A stretch of DNA of 64,000 nt from CAIWHR01 sp963836265 (GTDB lineage Bacteria; Pseudomonadota; Gammaproteobacteria; Burkholderiales; Casimicrobiaceae): the NCBI GenBank assembly GCA_963836265.1, contig CAWIIO010000003.1:124001-188000 (forward strand), given 5' to 3'. Both the position numbers and the translations under genes were made by a program. Below are positions 26,557-40,851 of the stretch, piece by piece (the stretch's first letter is position 1; the number at the start of each line of letters is the position of its first letter). The notes under the pieces are model-generated. The model did not search any database and was not told the origin of the DNA. It worked only from the letters and a program-made list of their open reading frames with translations.

Positions 26557-27093
26557 ATGTTTGATGCGACGAAACCACTTTCTGCCGCACTGCTCGTGGT
26601 AGCACTCGCCGCGGCGTTGCCTGCCAGCGCCGTCACCAGCGCGATCGCGCAGTCCGGGTTGCCTGCGGCCATCGATTACAGCGCGACGCTGCTGCCCGAT
26701 CTCGCGGGGGTGGTCTCGTGGCGCACGCTTGCGCAGGTGCAACCGGTGAAGCAGAACGGGAAAATCGTCGCGGAGTTCTCGAAGGACATTCTGCTTCTCG
26801 ACAAGAAAGACGTCCGGGTCCAGGGTTTCATCATCCCGCTCGACATGGGCGACAAGCAAAAGCGATTTCTGTTGTCCGCCGTCCCTCCGCACTGCCCGTT
26901 CTGTCTGCCCGCCGGCCCCGACGCCGTTGTCGAGGTGACGGCCAAGACGCCCGTCAAGTACGGCTTCGAGCCCATCGTCGTCTCCGGGAAATTCGCCGTC
27001 ATCAGGGACGATCCCTCGGGCGTGCTCTATCGGTTGACCGACGCCGAGTCGATCGGCGCGCCGGCGCCGGCACCCGCCGCTGCAAAAAGATAG
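26557..27093 (+). CDS. secreted DUF3299 protein
   Basis: A 178-residue exported protein of the DUF3299 family. A signal peptide covers about residues 1-32 (ALLVVALAAALPASA). The domain core is VRVQGFIIPLDMGDKQKRFLL, followed by PHCPFCLPAGPDAVVEV. That segment has a His-Cys-Cys cluster that could bind metal or form a disulfide. Family members often sit near metal/ABC export genes, but here the neighbour is valS. The ATG at 26557 gives a normal signal peptide; an in-frame GTG at 26527 is the alternative. No good ribosome site is visible for either. Confidence 0.78.
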   Translation: MFDATKPLSAALLVVALAAALPASAVTSAIAQSGLPAAIDYSATLLPDLAGVVSWRTLAQVQPVKQNGKIVAEFSKDILLLDKKDVRVQGFIIPLDMGDKQKRFLLSAVPPHCPFCLPAGPDAVVEVTAKTPVKYGFEPIVVSGKFAVIRDDPSGVLYRLTDAESIGAPAPAPAAAKR

Positions 27094-27198
27094 GGGTCGC
27101 GTTTCCTGCACGTCGGCCCCCCGGCCAAGCCGGAGTTCGGTTCCGCTATAATTTCAAGCTTTTGCATTGTCGAGCCACCAGTCCGGCGGCCTCGCCCA

Positions 27199-30033
<2,835 letters not shown>

Positions 30034-30043
30034 GAACGCCTCG

Positions 30044-31306
30044 ATGCCGCTGTCGCACACCTTTCGCGCGCTGCGGCACGCCAATTTTCGTCGTTTTTTC
30101 GTCGGACAGAGCCTGTCGCTCATAGGCACCTGGCTGCAGCAGGTGGCGATGGGCTGGGTCACGTGGCGCCTCACGGGGTCGGTGTTCCTGCTGGGCGTCA
30201 TCGCGTTCTGCTCGAACGTTGGAATCCTCGCGCTCGGGCCATTCGCGGGCGTTATCGCCGATCGCGTCAACCGACGCCGGGCGCTGTTCGTGACGCAAAC
30301 GCTCCTGCTTGCGCAAGCCGTCGTTCTTGCCTTGCTGACGGCGCTCGGCCATCTCGAAGTCTGGCACCTCGTCGCGTGCGCCTTGTGGCTCGGAACCGTT
30401 TCGGCATTCGATATTCCGCTGCGGCAGTCACTGTACGTTCATCTGGTCGACGACCGCGCCGACCTGCCGAACGCGATCGCGCTCAATTCGTTCATGGTCA
30501 ACGGCGCCCGCGTCGTCGGCCCGGCGCTGGCGGGACTCCTGCTGTCGGTGGTGAGCGAAGCCGTCTGCTTCGCCCTCAACGCATTGTCGTTCGTCGCGGT
30601 GATCGTTGCGATCTCGCGGCTGTCCTGGCCCCACGCGACGATACCGGAGCCCGCCCGCGGCGGATTCTGGGCGAGCTGGAAAGAGGGCGCGCGCTACGCA
30701 TTCGGCTTCGCGCCGGTGCGGGCGCTGCTCGTCCTCGTGGCCGTCGCCGCCTGGACGATCACGCCCTACTCGTCGCTGATGCCCGTCTATGCGGGCGATA
30801 TCTTCGGCGGTGGCGCGCACACATTGGGCTTCCTGCTCTCTGCCGCTGGCGCGGGAGCGCTCGCGAGCACGATGTATCTCGCGAGCCGCCATACGGTTCG
30901 CGGACTGGGCCGCGTCATCGCCCGCGCTGCCGCGGTGAGCGGTTTGGCGCTCGCGTCGTTCGCGTATCTCAGGGTATTGCCGGTCGCGCTCGCGCTGCTG
31001 GCGCTCGTCGGTGGCGGCGTGATCCTCGCCGCGGCGTCGGCCAACACGATCATCCAGACGGTCGTCGACGATCGGATGCGCGGCCGTGTCGCCGGCTTCT
31101 ACACGCTGGCATTCCTGGGCGTCGCACCGGTCGGCAACCTCGCGGCCGGGGCCATGGCGAGGGGAATCGGGGTGCCGGCGACCTTCGCCGTCAACGGCCT
31201 GCTCTGCGCGGTGGCGGCGTTCTGGTTCTGGCGACGCCTGCCGGCGCTCGCCGTGCTGCTGCGGCCGACCTACGTGCGCCTCGGCATCATCATCGAGCAA
31301 GCCTGA
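30044..31306 (+). CDS. MFS transporter, enterobactin-exporter (EntS)-like group
   Basis: A 420-residue inner-membrane protein with 12 predicted helices. Typical features are FRALRHANFRRFFVGQSLSLIGTW at the start, GVIADRVNRRRAL in loop 2-3 and DDRADLPNAIALNSFMVNGARVVGPALAG in the middle. These define the EntS-like MFS_3 group, which exports siderophores or drugs. It begins 10 bp after valS, so it is likely co-transcribed. No siderophore genes are near, so the substrate is unknown. Confidence 0.88.
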   Translation: MPLSHTFRALRHANFRRFFVGQSLSLIGTWLQQVAMGWVTWRLTGSVFLLGVIAFCSNVGILALGPFAGVIADRVNRRRALFVTQTLLLAQAVVLALLTALGHLEVWHLVACALWLGTVSAFDIPLRQSLYVHLVDDRADLPNAIALNSFMVNGARVVGPALAGLLLSVVSEAVCFALNALSFVAVIVAISRLSWPHATIPEPARGGFWASWKEGARYAFGFAPVRALLVLVAVAAWTITPYSSLMPVYAGDIFGGGAHTLGFLLSAAGAGALASTMYLASRHTVRGLGRVIARAAAVSGLALASFAYLRVLPVALALLALVGGGVILAAASANTIIQTVVDDRMRGRVAGFYTLAFLGVAPVGNLAAGAMARGIGVPATFAVNGLLCAVAAFWFWRRLPALAVLLRPTYVRLGIIIEQA

Positions 31307-31499
31307 CGCGCGCGCGTCGGCCACCGCGGGCGCACCGGGCCGTGAACTCTGGCCCCCGACCCGGCAGCCGGCCCTCTGCCGCCCGGACCCGACTGGTTGA
31401 CGTGCCCGAACGAACGTCCAATACTCGATTCCGAGCGATCGAGACGCTTCGATGCGGAGGAGTCAAGCACGTGGCAAACCGACCTTCGAAAGTCGCAGG

Positions 31500-33356
31500 A
31501 TGCAGCGCCGACTGACTGCGATACTTGCAGCCGACGTCGCCGACTACAGCGGCTTGATGGAAGCCGACGAGGCGGGGACGCTTCAACGGCTGAAGATCAA
31601 TCGCAGCCGGATCTTCGACCCGTGCGTCGCGGCGCAGGGCGGGCGCGTGGTCAAGCTCATGGGCGATGGCGCACTCGTCGAATTCGGGAGCGTGGTCGCC
31701 GCCGTCAACTGCGCGCTCGCGATCCAGGAAGCAACCGCGCGCGCCGAACCCGACCGCGCTGAAGAAGAGCGCCTTCGCTACCGGATCGGCATCAACCTCG
31801 GCGACGTCATCGTCGAAGGCGACGACATCTATGGCGACGGCGTCAACGTCGCCGCGCGGCTGCAGGCGCTCGCGCCGGTCGGCGGCGTCGCGGTTTCGCT
31901 CACGGTCCGCGACCAGGTGGCGGGAAAGGCGCCGTGCGTGTTCGAGGACCTGGGCGCGCACGCGGTGAAGAACATCGAACGCCCGGTGCGCGTCTTTGCC
32001 GTCCACGCAGCCGCTCGCGACGAGACCGGCGAAGGAGCGCCGCGCCGCCTGTCCATCTGCGTTCTTCCTTTCGCCAACATGAGCGGCGATCCGGAGCAGG
32101 AATATTTCTCGGATGGCATCAGCGAGGACATCATCACCGACCTGTCCAAGGTGTCGGCGCTGTGGGTCGCCGCGCGCAATACTGCCTTCACGTTCAAGGG
32201 CAAGCACGTCGACGCGCCGCAGATCGCGCGGCAGCTCAAGGTCAGCCACCTGCTCGAAGGCAGCGTGCGCAAGGCAGGCGGCCGCGTTCGCATCACTGCG
32301 CAGCTTATTGACGGCGTAACGGGAGGGCACGTCTGGGCCGAGCGCTACGACCGCGATCTCAACGACATTTTCGCGCTGCAGGACGAAATCTCGCAGGCAA
32401 TCGTCGCGGCGCTGAAGCTGAAGCTCCTTCCCGAGGAGAAAAAAGCGATCGAGAAGCGTGGGACGACCGATCCAGAAGCCTACAAGCTCTACCTGATGGC
32501 GCGCCAATACTTCATCACCGGCAACTTCGGCAGTGCGCGCCGCAGCGAAGCGATCATCCGGCTGTGTCGGCGCGCCATCGAGATCGATCCGAACTATGCA
32601 CGCCCCTGGGCGCTGATGGCCGGCGCGCAGGTCAACTTGCGCTTTTTCCTCGGGAGAGAAGGGGACGATGGGTTGGCGGCGGCCGAACGGGCGATCGACC
32701 TTGACGCGGATCTGGCGGAGGCGCACTCCGCGAAATCGCAGGTGCTCCGGCAAAACGCGCGATTCGACGACGCGGTCCGCGAAATTGAGCTTGCCCTTCG
32801 CCTGGATCCCGAGGCCTATGACGTGAACCATGCTGCGGGGCAATTGAACTACGTGCTGCGCCGGTTCGACAAGGCGATTCTCCATTTCGACAAGGCGGCC
32901 ACGATCGTGGAGACGGACTTCTCGGCGGCCGGCATGCTCGTCAGCTGCTATAACTCGATCGGCGACAAGGAGGGCACCCGTCGTGCGGCGCGACGGGCAC
33001 TCGATCGCTGCGAGAAGATCGTTGCCGTCGAGCCCGATAATGGATCGGCGATGGGATTCGCCGTCGGGGCGCTTGCCGCACTGGGCGAAGCGGAGCGCGC
33101 GAAGGAATGGGCCGAACGCGCGCTGCTGCTCGATCCGGACAACGTCAACCTGCGCTACAACTTCGCGTGCACGCTGATCACCGATTTGCACGACGTCGAT
33201 GCCGCGCTCGACATGCTCGGCCCGAGATTCGAAGCCATGTCGATCGAGGTCCTCAACTGGGTCAGGACCGATCCGGACCTCGATCCCGTCCGCGAGCATC
33301 CGCGCTTCAAGGCGATGCTCGCCGCGGCCGAAGCGCGGCTTGCGCAATCCTCCTGA
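31500..33356 (+). CDS. class III adenylate/guanylate cyclase with TolB-like and TPR domains
   Basis: Predicted cytosolic cyclic-nucleotide synthase of 618 residues. The N-terminal catalytic domain has both metal aspartates (D12, D56), the adenine-selecting K52 and D113, the transition-state N116 and R120 (YGDGVNVAARL), so it should be active on ATP. Residues about 180-310 match the TolB-like region common in bacterial cyclases (FANMSGDPEQEYFSDGISED). TPR-like repeats fill the rest (for example AIEIDPNYARPWALMAGAQ). No membrane segment is seen. ATG 31500 gives the usual family N-terminus; ATG 31452 is an in-frame alternative. It faces gsiD. Confidence 0.87.
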   Translation: MQRRLTAILAADVADYSGLMEADEAGTLQRLKINRSRIFDPCVAAQGGRVVKLMGDGALVEFGSVVAAVNCALAIQEATARAEPDRAEEERLRYRIGINLGDVIVEGDDIYGDGVNVAARLQALAPVGGVAVSLTVRDQVAGKAPCVFEDLGAHAVKNIERPVRVFAVHAAARDETGEGAPRRLSICVLPFANMSGDPEQEYFSDGISEDIITDLSKVSALWVAARNTAFTFKGKHVDAPQIARQLKVSHLLEGSVRKAGGRVRITAQLIDGVTGGHVWAERYDRDLNDIFALQDEISQAIVAALKLKLLPEEKKAIEKRGTTDPEAYKLYLMARQYFITGNFGSARRSEAIIRLCRRAIEIDPNYARPWALMAGAQVNLRFFLGREGDDGLAAAERAIDLDADLAEAHSAKSQVLRQNARFDDAVREIELALRLDPEAYDVNHAAGQLNYVLRRFDKAILHFDKAATIVETDFSAAGMLVSCYNSIGDKEGTRRAARRALDRCEKIVAVEPDNGSAMGFAVGALAALGEAERAKEWAERALLLDPDNVNLRYNFACTLITDLHDVDAALDMLGPRFEAMSIEVLNWVRTDPDLDPVREHPRFKAMLAAAEARLAQSS

Positions 33357-33511
33357 GCCGACCGTCCTTCGATGCAACGGCGCAGGAAAGCGCACGTCGC
33401 CGTCCGCGAGCGTGCAATGGCTGATCGTCACACCGGTCACGTCCGCGATCGTGCCGCGAGGGCCTATGGCCAGGACGCCCAATCCTCGGACCTGCGTTCA
33501 TCGCGGTGGCG

Positions 33512-34414
33512 CTATCGCTGCTCGATCTTCGGGTCGAGCGCATCGCGCAAGCCGTCGCCCAGCAGATTGAACGCGAGCACCGTGACGAAGATCGCAACTG
33601 CCGGAAAGATCGCGACGTGTGGCGCGATCATCATGTCGGCGCGCGCGCTGTTCAGCATCGCGCCCCACTCGGGCGTGGGCGGCTGTGCCCCGAGCCCGAG
33701 GAACGACAGGCTCGCCGCCGTGATGATCGAGGTGCCGATCCGAAGCGAGAAGTAGACGACGACCGCGGAGACCGTGCCGGGGAAGATGTGGCGGCCGATG
33801 ATCGTCGCATCGGAGGCGCCGATGCTCCGCGCGGCCTCGATGTAGGTCAGGTGCTTCAGTGCGAGCGTGTTGCCGCGGACCAGTCGGGCGAACGTCGGCA
33901 CGCTGAACACGGCGACCGCGATCACGACGTTGACCATGCCGCCACCCAGGATCGCGACGATGCCGATCGCGAGCAGGATGCCGGGGAATGCGAACAGCAC
34001 GTCGCAGACGCGCATGATGATCCGGTCCCACCAGCCCTCGAAATAGCCGGCGACGAGACCGAGCAGCGTGCCGGCGATCGCACCGCAGGCGACCGACGCG
34101 AATCCCGCGGCGAGCGAGATCCGCGCACCCCAGACGATGCGGCTGAAGATATCGCGGCCGAGCGGGTCGACGCCGAACCAGTACCGCGCCGAGGGTCCCT
34201 GGTTCAGGCTGTCGTAGTCGAAGAAGGTCTCCGGATCGAACTGCGTGATCCACGGCGCCGCGAGGGCGATGGCGACCAGCACGACGACGAACCCGCCGGC
34301 GACAAGCGCGACGTGCTGGCGCCGGAACTTGCGCCAGAACTCGGACCATGGCGTCCGGACGGCTTCCGGCGCCGCGGCGGCCGTTGTGCTCGCGTCAGCG
34401 GCGTTGTCGAGCAT
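33512..34414 (-). CDS. gsiD: ABC transporter permease, GsiD/DppC-like
   Basis: Inner-membrane permease of a glutathione/dipeptide importer. The 300-residue length suits GsiD. It starts MLDNAADAS, with GGGGAG 9 nt upstream; a longer frame from 34462 lacks this. FGVDPLGRDIFSRIVWGARISL and the EAA loop (YIEAARSIGASDATIIGRHIFP) that meets the ATPase are conserved. It is the last gene of the operon gsiA-gsiB-gsiC-gsiD. Confidence 0.9.
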   Translation of the reverse strand: MLDNAADASTTAAAAPEAVRTPWSEFWRKFRRQHVALVAGGFVVVLVAIALAAPWITQFDPETFFDYDSLNQGPSARYWFGVDPLGRDIFSRIVWGARISLAAGFASVACGAIAGTLLGLVAGYFEGWWDRIIMRVCDVLFAFPGILLAIGIVAILGGGMVNVVIAVAVFSVPTFARLVRGNTLALKHLTYIEAARSIGASDATIIGRHIFPGTVSAVVVYFSLRIGTSIITAASLSFLGLGAQPPTPEWGAMLNSARADMMIAPHVAIFPAVAIFVTVLAFNLLGDGLRDALDPKIEQR

Positions 34415-34561
34415 ACGACGCAGCGACTCCCCGAGGCCGAACGGCACGAGCGGGCCGAGCACGCGAAGCCTCGCGGCGAGGCGGCGGGACAGTACGTGAA
34501 GGTACGGCGAGCCCCCGAGCGAGAAGCGGCAAAGTCATCGGCCCGTGCAGCGTGTTTTGCA

Positions 34562-35482
34562 TCAGCGATAACGGATCGTGGGGTTGATGAGTCCGTAGAG
34601 CACGTCGACGACCAGATTGATCAGAATGAACTCGAGCGAGAACAGCAGCACGAGCGCCTGGATGACCGGGTAGTCGCGCATGTCGACCGCGTCGACGAGC
34701 AACCGCCCCAGGCCGGGCCAGTTGAACACGACCTCGACGACGATCGAGCCGCCGAGCAGGAAGCCGAACTGCAGCCCCATCATCGTAACGACCGGGATCA
34801 ACGCGTTGCGCAGCCCGTGCTTGACGACGACCGTCGATTCGGCGAGCCCTTTCGCGCGCGCGGTGCGGATGTAGTCGTCGCCGAGGATGTCGACGAACGA
34901 CGAGCGGGTGAAGCGCGCCATGATCGCCGCAACGGCAGCGCCGAGCGTGAGCGACGGCAGGATGTAGTGCCGCCAGCCGTCGGCGCCGACGGTGGGTAGC
35001 CATCCGAGCTGAACGGAAAAGATCTGCATCAGCACCATGCCGAGCGCAAAGGCGGGGAACGAGATGCCCGACACGGCCAACGTCATGCCGACGCGGTCCG
35101 GCCAGCGGTTGCGCCAGACGGCCGACAGAATGCCGATCACGAGCCCGAAGGCGACCGACCATGCCATGCTGGTGACGGTGAGCCAGAATGTCGGCATGAA
35201 GCGGTCGCCGATCTCGGTGGCGACCGGGCGCTTGGTGCGGAGCGAGCGCCCGAAGTCCCAATGAAAGACGCCCTGGACGAAGCGCGAGAACTGCTGGGGC
35301 AATGGCCGGTCGAGCCCCAGATCCTTGCGGACGAGCTCCACGGTCTCGGGCGTCGCATCCGGGCCCGCGGCGAGCCGTGCCGGGTCGCCGGGCAGGACGT
35401 GGACGAACAAGAAAATCAGCAGGCCGACGAGGAACAGCGTCGGCAGCAGGCCGAAAAGGCGCTTGGCGATATATTGGAGCAT
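34562..35482 (-). CDS. gsiC: ABC transporter permease, GsiC/DppB-like
   Basis: Partner permease, 306 residues, with six predicted helices. Conserved parts are YIAKRLFGLLPTLFLVG, HVLPGDPARLAAG and the EAA loop DDYIRTARAKGLAESTVVVKHGLRNAL. The start at MLQYIAKRL was chosen for family length. It lies 279 bp downstream of gsiB, a gap filled by palindromic repeats that may lower its expression relative to gsiB. Confidence 0.9.
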   Translation of the reverse strand: MLQYIAKRLFGLLPTLFLVGLLIFLFVHVLPGDPARLAAGPDATPETVELVRKDLGLDRPLPQQFSRFVQGVFHWDFGRSLRTKRPVATEIGDRFMPTFWLTVTSMAWSVAFGLVIGILSAVWRNRWPDRVGMTLAVSGISFPAFALGMVLMQIFSVQLGWLPTVGADGWRHYILPSLTLGAAVAAIMARFTRSSFVDILGDDYIRTARAKGLAESTVVVKHGLRNALIPVVTMMGLQFGFLLGGSIVVEVVFNWPGLGRLLVDAVDMRDYPVIQALVLLFSLEFILINLVVDVLYGLINPTIRYR

Positions 35483-35499
35483 GCAGTGCCGATTTTGTG

Positions 35500-35706
35500 T
35501 CATCGCTCCCGCGGAGGCGGGAACGCAGTGTCGTCAGGTGCAACGTCACTGGATCCCCGCGAGCGCGGGGATGACGCGGTTCAATCCGATCACCGCGACG
35601 CTTCGCGTCTTGTCTGGGACATCCGGGTCATTTCCGTCGTTCCCGCGCAGGCGGGAACCCAGCGTCATTTGTTGGAAAGTCGCTGGATCCCCGCGTCGCG
35701 GGGATG
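35500..35706. repeat. REP-like palindrome cluster between gsiB and gsiC
   Basis: Two units of the window-wide repeat. Each pairs a CCCGC/GCGGG hairpin (35507 region; GTTCCCGC/GCGGGAAC at 35639-35658) with a CTGGATCCCCGC/GCGGGGATGACG hairpin (35553-35572; 35687-35705). The cluster sits inside an operon after the binding-protein gene, the classic place for REP sequences that stabilise upstream mRNA. Confidence 0.78.
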
Positions 35707-35761
35707 ACGCATCGGTTTCCAGTCGGGTCTCGGCTCCACCTCCCGCTTTCGGACCGGTGTC

Positions 35762-37303
35762 TCACTTCAAATCGACCTCGGTGAAGTTGAACGACGCGTC
35801 CGGGATCACGTAGACGCCGGTGAGCCTCTTGTTGTGCGCGGAAAGGAGCTTCTCGACGACAAGCGGAGCCCACGGCGCATCGTTGTAGATCCGCTCCTGC
35901 GCGTCCCGGTAGAGCTTCGCTTTCTCGGCGGAGTTCGTCGTGAGCTGCGCCTTCTTGATGTCGGCGTCGACTTCGGCGTTCTTGTAGTACGCGGTGTTGA
36001 ATAGCTTCGGCGGCCACGAATCGCCGCCGAGCAGCGGGCGAATCGCCCAGTCCGCTTCACCGGTCGACGCCGACCAGCCCACGTAGTAGAGACGAACGGG
36101 CGCGGTCGCCGGATCCTGCCAGCTTTCAACCTTCTCCACGCGCTGTCCCGCCTCGAGCAGCGTGATCTTCGTGCGGATTCCGATCTGCGCAAGCTGCTGC
36201 TGGAGGAACTGCGCGACCTTCTGCGCCGTGCTGTGGTTGTACGCCGACCAGACCTCGGTCTCGAAGCCGTTCGGATATCCCGCCTCGACAAGAAGCTGCT
36301 TCGCTTTCGCGACGTCGTAGGGCCACGCGCCGAGGTTCACGGCGTACTGGATGCCCGGCGGGACCACTCCTTGTGCAGGCTCGGCATAGCCGTTGAACGC
36401 GACCTTCGCGAGCGCCTCCTTGTTGATCGCATAGGCGACGGCCTGGCGGACCTTCGGGTTGTCGAATGGCTTCTGCAGCGTGTTCATCGACAGATAGCGC
36501 AGCACGATCGAAGGCGCGGCGACGAGCTCGAGATCCGGCTTCGACTTCAGCACGTCCGCGAGCTCGTAGGGAACGGGGAACGTGAACTGGGCTTCGCCCG
36601 TCTGCATCATCGCCGCCCGCGTGTTGTTGTCGACGACCGGCTTCCAGGTGATCGTGTCGACCTTCGGATAACCCTTGCGCCAATAGCCATCGAACTTGGC
36701 GACTTTCAGGTGGTCGGGGGCTCTCCACTCGACGAACCTGAACGGGCCGGTCCCGACCGGATGGAACGCGATGTCCTTGTTTCCGTACTTGGCGAGCGCC
36801 GCCGGGCTGATCATCACCGTCGACGGGTGTGCGAGCTGGTTGATGAACGGCGAGAAGGGCGTCTTCAGCGTGATGCGCGCCGTGTAGTCGTCGACAACCT
36901 CGGTCTTCGCGATGTTGTTGTTGTACAGGCCATAGCGCTTGAGCTTGTTTTCCGGATTGGTCACCCGGTCGAGGTTGGCCTTGACGGCGTCGGCCTTGAA
37001 GTCAGTCTCGTCGTGGAACTTGACGCCCTCGCGCAGCTTGATCGTGTAAACGAGACCGTCGGAGCTCACCGTGTAGCTCTCGGCCAGGACCGGAATCACC
37101 TTCATGTCCTTGTCGAACGTGAACAGTCCCTCGTAGAACGACTTGGCCATCGCCTGCGACAGCGTGTCGTTCGCGTCATACGGATCGGTCGTCGTGAACG
37201 TCGACGCGACGGCGAACACGACGTCCTTGGCGGCCAGCGCGGGACCGGCGGCGAGGGCCGCGAGCGCGACCACGGCAAGGATTCGGTGCGGCGCTACTTT
37301 CAT
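35762..37303 (-). CDS. gsiB: periplasmic glutathione/peptide-binding protein, GsiB-like
   Basis: Solute-binding protein (SBP_bac_5 family) of 513 residues with a clear signal peptide (cut near AGPALA-A, residue 24). TYTVSSDGLVYTIKLREGVKFHD and VKANLDRVTNPEN are family hallmarks, and GTGPFRFVEWRAPDHLKV follows in the middle. The ribosome site is strong (AGGAG, 8 nt before ATG). Order and sizes of the four genes match E. coli gsiABCD, so glutathione is the first guess; other peptides are possible. Confidence 0.9.
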   Translation of the reverse strand: MKVAPHRILAVVALAALAAGPALAAKDVVFAVASTFTTTDPYDANDTLSQAMAKSFYEGLFTFDKDMKVIPVLAESYTVSSDGLVYTIKLREGVKFHDETDFKADAVKANLDRVTNPENKLKRYGLYNNNIAKTEVVDDYTARITLKTPFSPFINQLAHPSTVMISPAALAKYGNKDIAFHPVGTGPFRFVEWRAPDHLKVAKFDGYWRKGYPKVDTITWKPVVDNNTRAAMMQTGEAQFTFPVPYELADVLKSKPDLELVAAPSIVLRYLSMNTLQKPFDNPKVRQAVAYAINKEALAKVAFNGYAEPAQGVVPPGIQYAVNLGAWPYDVAKAKQLLVEAGYPNGFETEVWSAYNHSTAQKVAQFLQQQLAQIGIRTKITLLEAGQRVEKVESWQDPATAPVRLYYVGWSASTGEADWAIRPLLGGDSWPPKLFNTAYYKNAEVDADIKKAQLTTNSAEKAKLYRDAQERIYNDAPWAPLVVEKLLSAHNKRLTGVYVIPDASFNFTEVDLK

Positions 37304-37348
37304 CGTGGCTTCTCCTGAACGGGGGCGCGACAGAAGCGACAGCGTCCC

Positions 37349-39184
<1,836 letters not shown>

Positions 39185-39251
39185 GCGGGTTTCGTTCGCG
39201 ACTATGCGGGCAGACGATCACCGCGCCCGAGGGGGCGGGCGCGGACGGAGC

Positions 39252-39280
39252 ATTATGGGTGTGCCGGCTCCGACCGGCAA
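39252..39280 (-). promoter_or_regulatory. gsiABCD promoter
   Basis: On the minus strand, TTGCCG (39280-39275), a 17-bp spacer and CATAAT (39257-39252) lie about 65 bp upstream of the gsiA ATG. Match to consensus is 4/6 and 5/6. Confidence 0.55.
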
Positions 39281-39318
39281 TGCGGGAGCCGGCGGGGCGG
39301 GCCGGCCGCCCCGGGTCC

Positions 39319-40851
39319 TCAGACCTTCTCGGGTTCCGGCGTCTTGCGCTTCATCAGCAGCGCCGGCACCGGCTTACCGTGGCCGAAGGATTTCCGGCCA
39401 TGGTGGAGAGGGACGGGCAGGTTGGGCGCATCGTGTGCGTGCGCGCGCGGTTTCGCGATCGGCTGGTCCGGATTCCGCGCGTAGGCGCGCTCGCGCTCTT
39501 CGCGACGCCGATCGCCGTAGGTCGGACCCACGGCTTGTTCGGTGCGAGGCGGGCGCGGCGCTTCGGTGCGCGGGGTCCCGGGGCGCGGCTCCACGCGGGG
39601 CTTGTGCGGTTCGCGCGCAGGACGTCGTGCGCGCTCCGTGCGCTCGCCGTGCGCGGCCCGCGTTGCGCGCTCGCCACGCTCCGAGCGTGCCAGCGCCGGG
39701 TCGAAACCCTCGGCGGCGACGACCTCGACTTTCTTCTTGAGCAGGCGCTCGATCTCGGCGAGGTAACGCTCTTCCTCCGGTGCAACGAGCGAGATTGCCT
39801 CACCGGAAGCCCCCGCGCGCCCCGTGCGGCCGATGCGATGAATGTAGTCCTCGGGCACGTGCGGCAGCTCGTAGTTGACGACGAGCGGCAGGTCGTCGAT
39901 GTCGAGGCCGCGCGCGGCGACGTCGGTCGCGACGAGCACCTGCAGCTTGCCGTCCTTGAATGCGTCGAGCGCCTCCATCCGCGTCTGCTGCGTCTTGTCG
40001 CCGTGGATCGCGTCGGTGACGAGGCCGTCCTTCTCGAGCTGTCGGGCGAGGCGCGCGGTGCCGTGCTTGGTGCGAACGAAGCAGAGTACCTGCTTTAGAT
40101 TGCGGCTGCGCACCAGATGTTCGAGCAGCGCGCGCTTCGCCTCGGCCGGCACCTTGTACGCGTACTGCGAAACGGTTTCCGCCGCGGTGTTGCGCTTGGC
40201 GACTTCGATCAATTGCGGCGCATTGAGGAGCTGGTCGGCGAGCTTCTTGATCTCGCCGGAAAACGTCGCCGAAAAGAGCAGGTTCTGGCGCTTCGCGGCC
40301 ACCGGCAGCAGCGCCATGATCCGCTTGATGTCCGGGATGAAGCCCATGTCGAGCATCCGGTCGGCTTCATCGAGGACGAAGATCTCGACCTGGCCCAGGT
40401 AGACGCTCTTTTGCTCGATGTGGTCGAGCAGCCGACCCGGGGTCGCCACAAGGATCTCCACGCCGCCGCGGACGATCGGCAGCTGCTGCCTGATGTCGAC
40501 GCCACCGAAGACGACCGTCGAGCGCAGGGTCGTGTGCTTGCCGTATGTGCGAAACGATTCCTCGACTTGGACCGCGAGCTCCCGCGTGGGCGTCAGGATC
40601 AGCGCCCGGACAGGATGGCGCGCCGGCGACGGACTCGAATTGGCGAGCGGCGCGAGCTTTTGCAGGATCGGCAGCGCAAAGCCCGCTGTCTTTCCGGTGC
40701 CGGTCTGCGCGCCGCCCATCACATCCTTGCCGGCGAGAATGACGGGAATCGCCTGCGCCTGGATGGGCGTGGGCATGGTGTAACCGGCGTCGGCCACGGC
40801 CCGCAGCAATTCGGGGCGCAGTCCGAGCTCGGCAAAGCTCGTTGCAGTCAT
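39319..40851 (-). CDS. rhlE: DEAD-box RNA helicase, RhlE-like
   Basis: ATP-dependent RNA helicase, 510 residues. Motifs in order: TPIQAQAIP, AQTGTGKT (48-55), DEAD (161-164), SAT in LLFSATFS, and HRIGRTGRAG. The last about 130 residues are Arg/Pro-rich and disordered, an RNA-binding tail of RhlE proteins. GGAG stands 7 nt before ATG 40851. A 150-nt leader precedes it. A GC-rich hairpin (39294-39312) past the stop may end transcription but has no T-run. Confidence 0.93.
   Translation of the reverse strand: MTATSFAELGLRPELLRAVADAGYTMPTPIQAQAIPVILAGKDVMGGAQTGTGKTAGFALPILQKLAPLANSSPSPARHPVRALILTPTRELAVQVEESFRTYGKHTTLRSTVVFGGVDIRQQLPIVRGGVEILVATPGRLLDHIEQKSVYLGQVEIFVLDEADRMLDMGFIPDIKRIMALLPVAAKRQNLLFSATFSGEIKKLADQLLNAPQLIEVAKRNTAAETVSQYAYKVPAEAKRALLEHLVRSRNLKQVLCFVRTKHGTARLARQLEKDGLVTDAIHGDKTQQTRMEALDAFKDGKLQVLVATDVAARGLDIDDLPLVVNYELPHVPEDYIHRIGRTGRAGASGEAISLVAPEEERYLAEIERLLKKKVEVVAAEGFDPALARSERGERATRAAHGERTERARRPAREPHKPRVEPRPGTPRTEAPRPPRTEQAVGPTYGDRRREERERAYARNPDQPIAKPRAHAHDAPNLPVPLHHGRKSFGHGKPVPALLMKRKTPEPEKV

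Noticed and set aside
31290..33482. A 730-codon minus-strand frame opposite the cyclase gene
   Set aside because: The plus strand holds an intact cyclase with all catalytic residues; the antisense frame shows no domain.
39294..39312. GC-rich hairpin after rhlE as a Rho-independent terminator
   Set aside because: The 7-bp stem is perfect but no T-run follows on either strand, so termination cannot be claimed.
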